A stretch of 64,000 nt of DNA, taken from contig NC_060249.1 of assembly GCF_921293095.1 (NCBI RefSeq), forward strand, positions 85,695,907-85,759,906, read 5' to 3'. Shown here piece by piece: positions 48,400-57,913 of this stretch. The first letter of the stretch is position 1, and the number at the start of each line of letters is the position of its first letter. The stretch is from Ischnura elegans (taxonomy: Eukaryota > Arthropoda > Insecta > Odonata > Coenagrionidae). The position numbers and the translations under genes were made by a program. Under the pieces are notes generated by a model that made no database searches, had not been told where the DNA came from, and saw only the letters and a program-made list of their open reading frames with translations.

Positions 48400-48445
48400 G
48401 GGTGGCCCCAACGTTTCCCGACCGATGCTGGTCGCTTTCTCAAGG
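48400..48445 (-). other. Hammerhead-ribozyme-like hairpin, degenerate
   Basis: Minus strand: CTTGAGA, then a 5-bp stem CGACC/GGTCG, then GGAAAC-GTT. Penelope-like elements are known to carry hammerhead motifs with CTGANGA, stem II and GAAA. Here the first core box deviates at two positions, so any ribozyme would be inactive, or the match is coincidental. Confidence 0.25.
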
Positions 48446-48492
48446 GAATCTGAAGAGGTGGGATTTAAAATTGGTATATATAGGTATACGTG

Positions 48493-49128
48493 TCAGGTGG
48501 TGGGGGGAGGGGAGTGAGAGGTTGGAGGAGTAGGTTGTCGATTGTTTTTGCCGATTACGGGTTGCCAAGTACGGCTGATTTTAAGGCCAGTGTCTCTGTT
48601 AAAGTTGTTTTTCTCCTCTTTAGATATTTCTATTGCTTCTCTTACGAGTCTCTGTTTAAAGCCTTTCACTCTCGCCACAATTTTTGCTTCCTTAAGGTCG
48701 ATTGTGTGGCCCAGCGCTGCGTGTTCGGCTACTGCGGACTTCGTTGACTGCCCCAGTCGAATTGCTCTCTCGTGCTCCTCTAGACGTGTTTTAACCGATC
48801 TGCCAGTTTCGCCGATGTAGTTCTTCCCACAGGTCTGGCAAGGAATTCGGTATACCCCTTCGACTTGTAATGGAGTTCTATCCTTGACGGTTTTCAATAG
48901 ATGCTTTATCTGTACGTGAGGCGAGAATATTGTCCTTATCTGGAATTTGCGTAGGATATTTCCTATTCTGTCAGTCGTCCCCTTAATGTATGGCAGGAAG
49001 GCTTTCTTCTGGTCGCTGAGGTCATTAACAGAGGAGTTCGCTGCTTCTGCGGTGTTGATTTTGGATCTCGTTGTTCTTTCTGATAACTTTATTAAATGTT
49101 CGAGAGATAACTCTGTCGTCGAATCCAT
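48493..49128 (-). pseudogene. Penelope-like element GIY-YIG endonuclease domain
   Basis: 211 codons. FLPYIKGTTDRIGNILRKF (residues 45-65) is the conserved RT-to-endonuclease linker. Then come VYRIPC-x2-C and YIGETGRSVKTRLEEH (residues 92-120), the GIY-YIG core with the CC motif typical of Penelope-like elements, then the AEHAALGH segment. Upstream on the same strand the family's preceding segment (EERKKLEAILRANGFDD, about 49130-49185) is in another frame, so a frameshift lies around 49060-49110. The domain would nick DNA during element insertion. The copy lacks RT and is non-functional. Confidence 0.85.
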
Positions 49129-49365
49129 TTGCCCGTAGAATGGCCTCTAGCTTCTTCCTCTCTTCGGCAAAGTTGCTCTGGTCGCTTATTTTGTACCCGG
49201 GCCTATGTGGAAGAAAACAGATTGTTTTCTACCATTCCTATTTCGTTTCAGAAAATAACTCGTGATGTCTCATTGTGTGCCACACAGATAGGCTACATCC
49301 TAAAAATGTGAATGAAAGAACTTCTAAATGAGCTTTTTTCACACAATTATAGAAACTATTGTTTA

Positions 49366-49628
49366 CAGTGGCGTAGCCAGGAATTTCGTTCGGGGGGGTC
49401 CAAAACCAGGGGGGGGGGGAATTTTTGAAAAACAGGATACTAAGTAATGGGTTTTAAACTAATTTTAACACTTTTCATGATCGAAAAAACTTCAATTGTT
49501 AAAGAAATATTTCTAAGCTCATGATTTTTCAATATTTTGTTTTCTTTTATGAAGGAAAATGAGTGTTTTTATATTTTGGGGGAGGGGGATCCGAACCCCC
49601 CGGGACCCCACCCCTGGCTACGCCACTG
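49366..49628. mobile_element. hAT-type MITE, CAGTGGCGTAGCC family, copy 2
   Basis: 263 bp with ends CAGTGGCGTAGCCAGG and CCTGGCTACGCCACTG, flanked by ATTGTTTA (49358-49365) and ATTGTGTA (49629-49636). Internally similar to 15685-15955. Confidence 0.9.
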
Positions 49629-49759
49629 ATTGTGTATATTATTGCTTTCCTTAGGGGACTTTTAAATATTAGTTGTGCAGCCCGTCTATCTTTGCTTTCA
49701 AAGACTGCCAATGTTCTCGTACAGAACTCAATGCTCTTTAGCAGGTGAAAGTAGCTGAG

Positions 49760-50013
49760 GAGACACTTTCAGGACATGCTTTCCTCAGCAATAAATGCTA
49801 AGTTCCAAGGAAGGGTAGACGAAGGATATTCCTACACTTGTCATACCATTAATTGAGTTATAGGAAGAGTAGACGGATGGTAAGGGAATGACTTTCAAAG
49901 AAGGGTAGAGGAAGTATAGGCCTACCCTTCCTTTACTCTTAATGGTGTGTAGAGGAAGGGTAGACGGATGTTAAGGGAAGGAATTCCAAGGAATGGTAGA
50001 TGAAGGATAGCCC
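49760..50013. repeat. GGAAGGGTAGACG minisatellite, left part
   Basis: Degenerate units of the type AAGGAAGGGTAGACGAAGGATAGCCCTACACTTCCCTTACYCTTAATG. It resumes at 63781, so the array was split by the element inserted at 50014. Units contain internal inverted motifs (AGGGTAG and CTACCCT). Confidence 0.85.
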
Positions 50014-51811
50014 CAGTGGCGGCTTGCCCATAAGGACCCTCGGACGTCGCCCCTCCCAAATATTTGAAAAAGTAAAAAAAATAAATATCCATTAATTTAT
50101 AATTATACATCTAATTAATCAAAGTGTTTTTCTCAGTCGCATACATCGAAAGTGTTGGAAAAACACGAAAAGAAATAGCGCGAGAAGTTCGTATTTGTAT
50201 CCGTGGGGCGCTGGCCACAACGTCCCAATCCATCCCCATGCAGTTACATGGAGAGTGGTAGTGGTGGGGGCTGCTGGTGCTATGACGCGTCTAACCTTGT
50301 GTCTTATGGAAGTCTTGGGACGTCGTCCGAGAATGCGCAGAGCGACGTGTGAGTTGACATCGCTGCGCAGGCCGGCGGGCGTATAATCTGGCGTCTACTT
50401 GGTGCTGCCACAGATAAGGGACGTACGGGATCAGAATGGTCACTGTACTGGGTGTAGTTATACGATTTTAATTTTTAATTACTGGTAGGTATTGCTACAG
50501 AAAATAAATTATCCCATTATGCTTGCGATTTTTGGTGTTTGAATTCCGGAACACATAAAATCCAACCAGTTAAAGGCCGTATTGACGTAGGAAAACTATT
50601 CTCGAGTATTTGCCACAGTTCTGTTATGATTACGAATTTCAAGAACCTTGGGGAAACTAATATTATAATATTTAGGCCTTAACAATGTATTCATATCTTC
50701 CCGATGATTAGAAATGCGGTACCTATTTTTCAGATAAATTTATCAAAAGACCTGCAGTATTAGGAAAAATCAGATAACATTCCCCACTGATTTATAATTT
50801 AAGAAATAGGTGCATGCGTGATAGTGTGAAGGATTAAACATGATTTAAGCCGTAAACGTGACTTTAAATAGAGTCATTCAATGAATATCAAGAAGTTCCG
50901 CGTACAATGCACCTTTTGTGTGTAGGTTTATCATTTTTCTAGCCGTCCTTGTTCTATTAGTTCATGTTCACCTAATTCCTCAGCGGCAGAGCGGTAGCTG
51001 TCTGACGGAAAATGTTCACTTGGGTCTGATTTAAGTGGCTTCGAAGAGTTCATATCAGTGCGGAGATCCTTACAGCTCCTATCTGTGGTTCAGAGTCGTC
51101 TTCTTTTACGATCTAGAATTTATATTCTATTATATCATGGCAATGATTTCGAAGACATGGTTATTCCAAGTTCGACCCGTTGGCGTTTCGTGTGTTTACC
51201 ACATATGAATCTTAGACTCAGGGCGATGGTCCATGACGTTTTTGTTTGCTTTAATGCCTTTGCTGACCTTAAATTCGTCCCTCAGCTGAATCAGCATTTG
51301 TGGACCAAGACTTCTATCTCCCTTGAGTCGTCCTTAATGTAACGGCAAGACCAGGCAAGACTCTCGGAAAGAACGGAGTGAAATGAATTCAGACATCATT
51401 TTCGAGGAGTTAACTGTGTGTAATTGCCGATTAAGAAGTTTCTTAGTGCTGTGTGCACATTCAAGAAGACAATTTTGAATTAATCAGCAGTGCTCGTTTA
51501 TGTTTTAGGGAAATATAGGGAAAAATTGTCCCCAATTCTGTGTCCAGGCACCTAGTTCTTTTTGGTCGTATTTTTCGTCGGCCCATTTTGTGTCGTCCCT
51601 TGTTTATTTATAGACTAGTGCCCTTGCCATGTGTTCAATCGGAAAGAAATTGTTGTCCGGCGCTGATTTCAACGAACGTGTAATTGATCACTTTGCTGAA
51701 CAAAAGGAAAGAAGGATGGACTTCTGCAATATAACTAAAGGCATGTGAGTATTTCAGATTTTGTTAAAAATGTGTGAGATATGTTTAATTATTGATTTTA
51801 AATCATACTGT

Positions 51812-52318
51812 TGTAACTTTTTAAGAATCTCCTCCCTTCTTTATAAACAAATAATTCCAATACAATTCGAAACAAACTCTATATTTTGAAACTTAGAGCA
51901 TAAAACCAACATCAAAAGCCACCATGATATCACAATTCCATTTATATCTACCACCACCACTCTTCTGAACCACCGCCATGAACTGCATCAGCGTGGATCC
52001 TGAGTTCCGCTATAGTCCTCTCCTCCCGCTCTCTTCTCCTCTCGTAGGCGCCCCCCCTTCCCTGCTTTCTCTTCCTTTCTCTGCTACACCGCCACCTTTC
52101 TTAGTCCTTATCCCGATCCTTCCTTTAAATACGTCTGCCTCCTTCAACTCTCTATACACAACTCCCCTTTTCCTTCACAACAATCCCTCACTACCATTGT
52201 CAGTTATATAAAAACAATATGGTGGCTTGTTTATGTGATGTTACAACAGTCCCTCACTACCATTGTCAGTTTTAAATTATATAAAAACAATATGGTGGCT
52301 TGTTTATGTTATGTTACA
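51812..52318 (-). repeat. 3' LTR of Gypsy element B
   Basis: Plus-strand TGTAACTTTTTAAG... to ...ATGTTACA, with TGTAAC/GTTACA inverted ends. About 99% identical to 57193-57698. It holds two near-identical tandem units of about 70 bp at its U3 end (plus strand about 52170-52318), each with CCCTCACTACCATTGTCAGTT and ACAATATGGTGGCTTGTTTATG. Confidence 0.96.
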
Positions 52319-52331
52319 TTGCCCCGTCGAA
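52319..52331 (-). promoter_or_regulatory. Weak polypurine tract of Gypsy element B
   Basis: CGACGGGGCAA on the minus strand directly precedes the 3' LTR TGTAAC. It is short and interrupted for a polypurine tract. Confidence 0.4.
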
Positions 52332-53406
52332 AGAACAATTTTTTATTTTTTAGATACAAAATTTTGTTTCGAAAACCTCTAATTATAAATTTTGATGGTG
52401 GCCCCGACACCTCTAATTTGACTGGTATTTCTTTTCTAAAAATTTCAGCATTCCAAACTGTAGGTCTTACAATATACACTTACCAAACAATTTCAAAATA
52501 TTATCTTCTAAATAAATGAGATTGAATACCCTATTACTCCCTCCAAATACCAATAAACAAAATAACACTTCAGTCGTTTTCTTAAACCCAACAATATTAT
52601 ACTTAATTATTCACATTAGCAGAATATGCCTCGTTGACCATTTGATCAGATATAATATCGGCATTGACCTGAATAATGTACCAGATTAACAATAATATTT
52701 AGGAAAATAATAAACACTTGAAACCATAACTTTGAAAACACATTCATACCTCTTCTATTGCAGTTTAAAGCCAGAGCACTTCACTCCCCCTTCCCATCAC
52801 ATAAACACTGTTCACTCCATACTGGCATTTCATTTTTCTATTTGCCGCACTTATTTCACTTATCACTCCCCTGCTTTATACACTTTACTCATTCATTCAT
52901 CATTGTCATCATTCATTCCAAGCATATAAACATTACATATGTATTTAATAAACAACCAACAAAACATTTTTGTTATATTCCCTATCAAGTTATAACACAT
53001 GTATTTACCCTCAATTTTATGTGGTCATATCACCCTTCCACCATCTCTCCAGGATGTAATTACTTTCGCCACTTATCTAATCGCGCTACGTTCTAATCCC
53101 CTAAGTTGCTCTTTCATTGTCCTGCAACTGACCCTTTTGCTACAAAGTATTTATTCTCCCGTCAGTATAGGATTATTCCTCGCGTTATAATTGCTTCTTC
53201 GTGCTTGCCTTTCGCTGCCGTAACTACAATGTAGGTATTCGTTGCGATCTAACTTCCCCTTTTTCTTCATCTACCGTCCATAGTTTGCTTCTGAAATCGG
53301 GTTAAGACGGTTGTGGTGTTTGCGTGTGTGTGTTGCTGTGGTTGGTGGTGTGTTTTGTGATCTCTCCTTGATATCGTTTTAACTTGGATACATGGAATAC
53401 TCCACG

Positions 53407-54411
53407 TTATTCTTCTGTTATGGGATGTATCAGTAGAAAAGTAAAACTTCCCTTGGACTCCTTGATCCCGTATGGACCCTCATAGATAGGTAAGAATGCT
53501 TTGAAAATTTTTCTTTCCTTTTTTGAAACTGGATCCGTACGTATCAACACTAGGTCTCCCACTTCAAACTTTTCTATCCTTCCTTTGTGTTTTCTTTCTT
53601 CTCTCAACCGCCTCTTCTCCCCTTTCTTCGCAATATGTTCACGGATTTTAGTTAAAAGAATTTCATCATTCTCCGCTTCCACGGCGTCTTCGTTAGATAA
53701 CCATTTGTGCCAAATACGTTCGGGTTTATGTCCGAAATGTGCTTCAGTAGGAGTTACTTCAATAGTGCTATTTCTGGTGTCATTCATACATCTTTCCGCC
53801 ACCGGTAACCACTTCACCCAACTATTTTGTGCGCGTTGACAAAATATTCTCAGCAACGTCTTCACCGTTCTGTGGTAACGTTCAACCTGATTCCCTTGTG
53901 GATGACGTACACTACAGAAAATAGCTTTAATTCCCGTAGCTTCCAACTTCCTCACCCATGTTGGGCTAGTGAACTGGGTTCCCCTGTCCGTCAATATTCT
54001 CTGATATCTTCCCACTGCCGGTATGTATTTTTTCAAAATAATCCGGAGAATTCCCTTTGTCGTGGCCGCTCTCATTGGATAAAATTTTATGTATTTAGAA
54101 AAACCGTCCAACGCTGAGAGTATATATTGATGGCCGTATTGACCTTTAGGAAATGGTCCCATTAGGTCGATACATAAAAGATCGTTCCTTTGTTTTGGAA
54201 TAACAGGTTGTAATTCCGTATAAATGCTTGCATTAGGTGCCTTCAACCGTTGACAAATTTCGCACTTAGCGGTAAATTTTCGAATCTCCCTCTGGCATTT
54301 TGGGTACGTGAATTGTTCGTTGATTATGCTGTATAACTTTTCTGCTCCAGGGTGTCCGTACATCTCATGCGTTTCGCTTATCAGCCTCAAAAAAAATCTT
54401 CTGGAATACAA
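53407..54411 (-). CDS. Gypsy element B integrase
   Basis: About 334 residues. Zinc-binding HHCC: H in SETHEMYGH (residues 14-20) and CEICQRL (about 50-56). Catalytic DDE: Asp in CIDLMGPF (about 81), Asp in LTDRGTQF (about 140), Glu in NQVERYHR (about 176). A basic region (KKGEKRRLREERKHKGR) precedes GDLVLIR and YEGPYGI, the C-terminal module. No chromodomain is visible. The frame overlaps the upstream pol frame in an A8 run at 54389-54396 on the plus strand, where the shared sequence shows the two were once one polyprotein: a one-base change or a programmed slip separates them. The start shown is only the first alternative codon in frame. Confidence 0.93.
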   Translation of the reverse strand: MYSRRFFLRLISETHEMYGHPGAEKLYSIINEQFTYPKCQREIRKFTAKCEICQRLKAPNASIYTELQPVIPKQRNDLLCIDLMGPFPKGQYGHQYILSALDGFSKYIKFYPMRAATTKGILRIILKKYIPAVGRYQRILTDRGTQFTSPTWVRKLEATGIKAIFCSVRHPQGNQVERYHRTVKTLLRIFCQRAQNSWVKWLPVAERCMNDTRNSTIEVTPTEAHFGHKPERIWHKWLSNEDAVEAENDEILLTKIREHIAKKGEKRRLREERKHKGRIEKFEVGDLVLIRTDPVSKKERKIFKAFLPIYEGPYGIKESKGSFTFLLIHPITEE

Positions 54412-55500
54412 ATTCGTCTTTTTCCTCTCTCTTCTTTTGTCAAACCTGATTCCGTCAATCTATACTGATTCACTCTGCTCAACCCCTCTCCATTCTCCAA
54501 TAGTTCGATGATCCGTTGTAATCTTGGGTCATTCCGTTGTCTTTCATTAATGTTTCTCAGTCCTTCCTCCAGCTCTTTAGAAGGTCTCTCGGCGAGGATT
54601 AATGCGATGATTGGTTCTTCATTAGGAAAATGTTCATTCCCGGTTGCGTCATATGGATGACGACTGAGTACATCCGCTACGATGTTTTCTTTTCCTCTGC
54701 AATATTTAATCTCAATATTATATTCTTGTATACTCAGAATCCATCTAGCCAGAGTCGTGTTGAGTAGTTTGCATCCGAATAAATATGACAATGATTTGTG
54801 ATCACTAATCACTATGGTCTTGGCCCCTAAAATGAAACTGCGGTATTTTCCTAGAGCATGGATGATAGCAATTAATTCCTTTAATGTAGTGCTATACGTG
54901 AGTTCTGCGCCACGCAAACACCTACTCGCGAAATATATCGTTTTTTCTTCTTGCTTTATAATTACAACCCTATCTCTGTAGTCAATTTTAGCCTTCCACA
55001 TATCTAAAGTGTCCGTACCCACAATTACTGTTTTTATTAACCCCGGGACTACGGTAAAATTCAAGTCAACACAAATATCTCCGATTTTCATCGTGGGAAA
55101 TATTTGTTTTTTAATTCTACCACTCTTCCGTCCAATGGCTCCCATTACTTGAACTCCTCTTACAGGTAACTCCATCACTTCCTTAAAATATGCTTTGTTT
55201 TCATCGTAAAACTCTTCACTTATACAGGTAATCTCCGATCCTGTGTCTATAAGTGCACCAATTTTCAACCCGTTAATTTCTATCTCTATTTCCGGGCATC
55301 TGATTCCTGGACCCCCGTCTTCTTTCTCCTCTTTGAGTAATTCTTGTGGTGACTTTATTAGACTCCTAACTCTATTTTTCCTCTTCCTTTTCTCTTCTGT
55401 ATTCGTATTCTCGATCGTCCCATCTTCTTCGGTCTTCGGTGCGTCGGGACATGGAATACAACGAGACCTATTTAGTTTTCCGATTTTCTTCCCGCAACAC
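54387..55500 (-). CDS. Gypsy element B pol: protease fused to RNase H, RT deleted
   Basis: The frame opens at about 55500 after a stop, with a Cys pair (CIPC), then a retropepsin: active-site DTGSEIT (near 55240) and a later GTDTLD flap-side motif. About 108 codons after the first in-frame Met (55268) it passes from RVVIIKQEEK straight into FASRCLRGAE (about 54940), which is RNase H beyond its first catalytic Asp. Later RNase H motifs are present: LKELIAI, ISDHKSL, VADVLSR. The whole reverse transcriptase (about 400 residues) and the first RNase H strand are missing with the frame kept. A spacer leads to ICIPE-DFF at the stop (54389-54387), next to the integrase zinc finger. It may act only when a full relative supplies RT. 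Confidence 0.88.
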
Positions 55501-55645
55501 TAATACCATCGTTCATCTCGAAAATGAGGGTATTCACGCGATCAGCTGTTCGGTGATATTCCATTTCTCCCCGCCTATACGGATTGTTTGGATCCCATCT
55601 CCTGTCTCTCTCTCTCTCGTTCCATTGTTGGCGTCGGTTTTCCCG

Positions 55646-56983
55646 TTATCCTGCCTCCGGTCTGCCTATTGTAGACTCTCGGTGTTGTTCTGGTGCGGCG
55701 TTGTCATATCGTCCCAAAAGTTCCAATAATTGCGGTAATGCCGTTATATGCTGCGTAATAATGGCGGCATTTACTTCTGGTGCTTCTGGTCCAAAATGAT
55801 GCTCGAGTCTATATATGATTTCCTCGTCCTCCATGGCAGGTTGCAATTCTTTTGCTGCACTTATCCTTTTCGTAGCATATTCTACCCTGCTCATATTTCC
55901 ATTCCTGTTGTATTGACCGGAATCGAGCATTCTCCTCACCTCCATCTGATGTTGTTTTCCCCAAAACTGTGCCAAGAATAAATGTTTGAAATTTTCCATA
56001 TCAGTCTGCAAATGATACGTGGCAGTCATCCATTCCCCAGCCGGTCCTACCATGCCTTGCCGAATAATTTTGAGCATGTCACCATCCGTCAGCTGATACA
56101 ATCCTTGATACTCCTCCAATTCGTGCATATATCGCATCGGTCTCGCTCCTTTTCGTCCATCAAACTGTGGAATCTTCACGTTGATTGCAGGTATTTGTGA
56201 TACACTTCCTCCTTTGTAGCCCTGCATTCTCAACCACTCCGTCTCCTTCCGGCCGATTAATTGCATTTGTTTTTCTAGCCTTGCCGCTTCCGCGCTTGCT
56301 CTCTCCGACACCTGCTCTATTTTTACGTCGCATTTCAGAATTCTTTCGCTTACTATTTCAAATTTTCGCTTTGTTTCTTCACCGATGTTATCCATCTCCT
56401 GCATTGTTCTGTCTTGTACGTCTTTTAATGCTGCGAGAACTTCGATCCTCTCTTGTCGTGAATCTTCTTTTAATACACCAATCTCTTCCCTAATCTCTTT
56501 CAGCCCCATCTCCAAGTCTTCTCTGTGTGCGGATAGCTTCTGTTTCCATTCCTCTCTTATTCCTTCTACTTTTTCTTCAATAAGTACCTTAACTACACGC
56601 TGAATTTCTGCAATTCCATCTGCCTGTTTTCTGATCACGTCTCTTAATAACCCTTCCATGTTCCTCCTCCGCTCTTCTTGCAGTCTTTCTTTCTCCTCTA
56701 GTTCTCTTATTTCCCTTTCTCTCTGCTCTTCTTGAAGTCTATCTTTCTCCACAAATTCTCTTCTGAATTCCTTCAACCACGTAACTACGTCAGGTTCTAT
56801 TATCTGTGCTTCTTTCAATTTAAACCGATACGAATCAATATTAATTCCCTTTTCCTCAAATGCTGTTCTCAGTCTATCCATCAATTCTTGTTTTACCCCG
56901 GCGGTATTCAAACCAAGCTCTCTTAATTCCTCTATTATCTCCGCCTTCTTTAATTCCTTAAAACATTTCTCTATCGTCGCCAT
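55646..56983 (-). CDS. Gypsy element B Gag with N-terminal SAP-like domain
   Basis: I place the start at ATG 56983 (context AAAATGG); the open frame extends 12 codons further with a GTG. Residues 5-40 (KCFKELKKAEIIEELRELGL...QELMDRLRTAF) fit the helix-extended-helix SAP DNA-binding motif. Residues 70-260 form a long charged coiled coil (REREIRELEEKERLQEERR and on). The C-terminal part from about residue 275 (KIPQFDGRKGARPMRYMHELEEY) fits a Ty3/Gypsy capsid domain. No CCHC zinc knuckle occurs before the stop (near 55646); the same frame continues after the stop with a basic, Arg-rich stretch. Gag would form the particle that packages element RNA. Confidence 0.82.
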   Translation of the reverse strand: MATIEKCFKELKKAEIIEELRELGLNTAGVKQELMDRLRTAFEEKGINIDSYRFKLKEAQIIEPDVVTWLKEFRREFVEKDRLQEEQREREIRELEEKERLQEERRRNMEGLLRDVIRKQADGIAEIQRVVKVLIEEKVEGIREEWKQKLSAHREDLEMGLKEIREEIGVLKEDSRQERIEVLAALKDVQDRTMQEMDNIGEETKRKFEIVSERILKCDVKIEQVSERASAEAARLEKQMQLIGRKETEWLRMQGYKGGSVSQIPAINVKIPQFDGRKGARPMRYMHELEEYQGLYQLTDGDMLKIIRQGMVGPAGEWMTATYHLQTDMENFKHLFLAQFWGKQHQMEVRRMLDSGQYNRNGNMSRVEYATKRISAAKELQPAMEDEEIIYRLEHHFGPEAPEVNAAIITQHITALPQLLELLGRYDNAAPEQHRESTIGRPEAG

Positions 56984-57171
56984 TTTTCCAAGTTCTCGTG
57001 TACCCGGTCGAGAGTTCACTTATTGTTAAAGTGTGTAGTGGTTGTTAGACTACGCGTGCAATTGTTTATGTATCCCGCTTTCTCAGGGTATCCTCGTGGT
57101 TTAACAAACACCGTGGCCCAATTATATCTCTAAATATTCATAGATTTCATCGGATCACGTGTTGCTGTCGT

Positions 57172-57189
57172 GCCCCACGTTGGGCGCCA
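57172..57189 (-). promoter_or_regulatory. Primer-binding site of Gypsy element B
   Basis: TGGCGCCCAACGTGGGGC on the minus strand, three bases after the 5' LTR end. TGG plus acceptor-stem complement is the usual tRNA-primed start site for Ty3/Gypsy cDNA. Confidence 0.88.
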
Positions 57190-57192
57190 AAA

Positions 57193-57698
57193 TGTAACTT
57201 TTTAAGAATCTCCTCTCTTCTTTATAAACAAATAATTCCAATACAATTCGAAACAAACTCTATATTTTGAAACTTAGAGCATAAAACCAACATCAAAAGC
57301 CACCATGATATCACAATTCCATTTATATCTACCACCACCACTCTTCTGAACCACCGCCATGAACTGCATCAGCGTGGATCCTGAGTTCCGCTATAGTCCT
57401 CTCCTCCCGCTCTCTTCTCCTCTCGTAGGCACCCCCCCTTCCCTGCTTTCTCTTCCTTTCTCTGCTACACCGCCACCTTTCTTAGTCCTTATCCCGATCC
57501 TTCCTTTAAATACGTCTGCCTCCTTCAACTCTCTATACACAACTCCCCTTTTCCTTCACAACAATCCCTCACTACCATTGTCAGTTATATAAAAACAATA
57601 TGGTGGCTTGTTTATGTGATGTTACAACAGTCCCTCACTACCATTGTCAGTTTAAATTATATAAAAACAATATGGTGGCTTGTTTATGTTATGTTACA
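57193..57698 (-). repeat. 5' LTR of Gypsy element B
   Basis: Partner of 51812-52318. It differs at CTCTCTTC versus CTCCCTTC, GGCACC versus GGCGCC and one T in the second tandem unit. It contains the same duplicated U3 segment. Confidence 0.96.
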
Positions 57699-57913
57699 CT
57701 GTATTCAAGAAGCAACGCGAACACCGCAATCAAAGTTTACATCTGCAATAGCAAAGGGCGCGCATTCTAGTAGTGTTTGTTGCCCAGTTGAAGTCAGTGA
57801 CACTCCCCTCCCTCCTCAGGTGTTAGATTAGATTAGATTAGTTTATGCGGTGGGGGATCAGCTCCCAGGGCACTTAGACCTATAGGTCCATTGTGCTAAC
57901 CACCGATAATGGA

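Larger units (their letters stand above)
48360..49260 (-). mobile_element. Penelope-like element, 3' portion
   Basis: Contains the C-terminal half of a Penelope-like polyprotein (48493-49128 plus an out-of-frame segment to about 49210) and a 3' region with a hairpin and GAAAC at 48400-48445. The RT domain is missing, so the copy is 5'-truncated. Confidence 0.78.
51812..57698 (-). mobile_element. Ty3/Gypsy element B, complete ends but RT-less
   Basis: 5887 bp with two LTRs (506-507 bp), 4-bp target duplication CTGT (51808-51811, 57699-57702), PBS, gag, a pol with protease fused to RNase H, and integrase, all on the minus strand. The LTRs differ at about three positions, which implies recent insertion. 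The reverse transcriptase domain is absent. About 1.1 kb of non-coding DNA separates the integrase stop from the 3' LTR; no envelope-like frame is seen. Confidence 0.95.

Noticed and set aside
52235..53190. Possible envelope gene in the 3' region of Gypsy B
   Set aside because: The frames there are on the plus strand, opposite to the element, short and low-complexity. No minus-strand frame with signal peptide or membrane segment was seen.
55243..56603. Several plus-strand frames opposite gag and pol
   Set aside because: Hydrophobic Ser/Leu/Phe-rich shadows of the charged coiled-coil Gag on the other strand.
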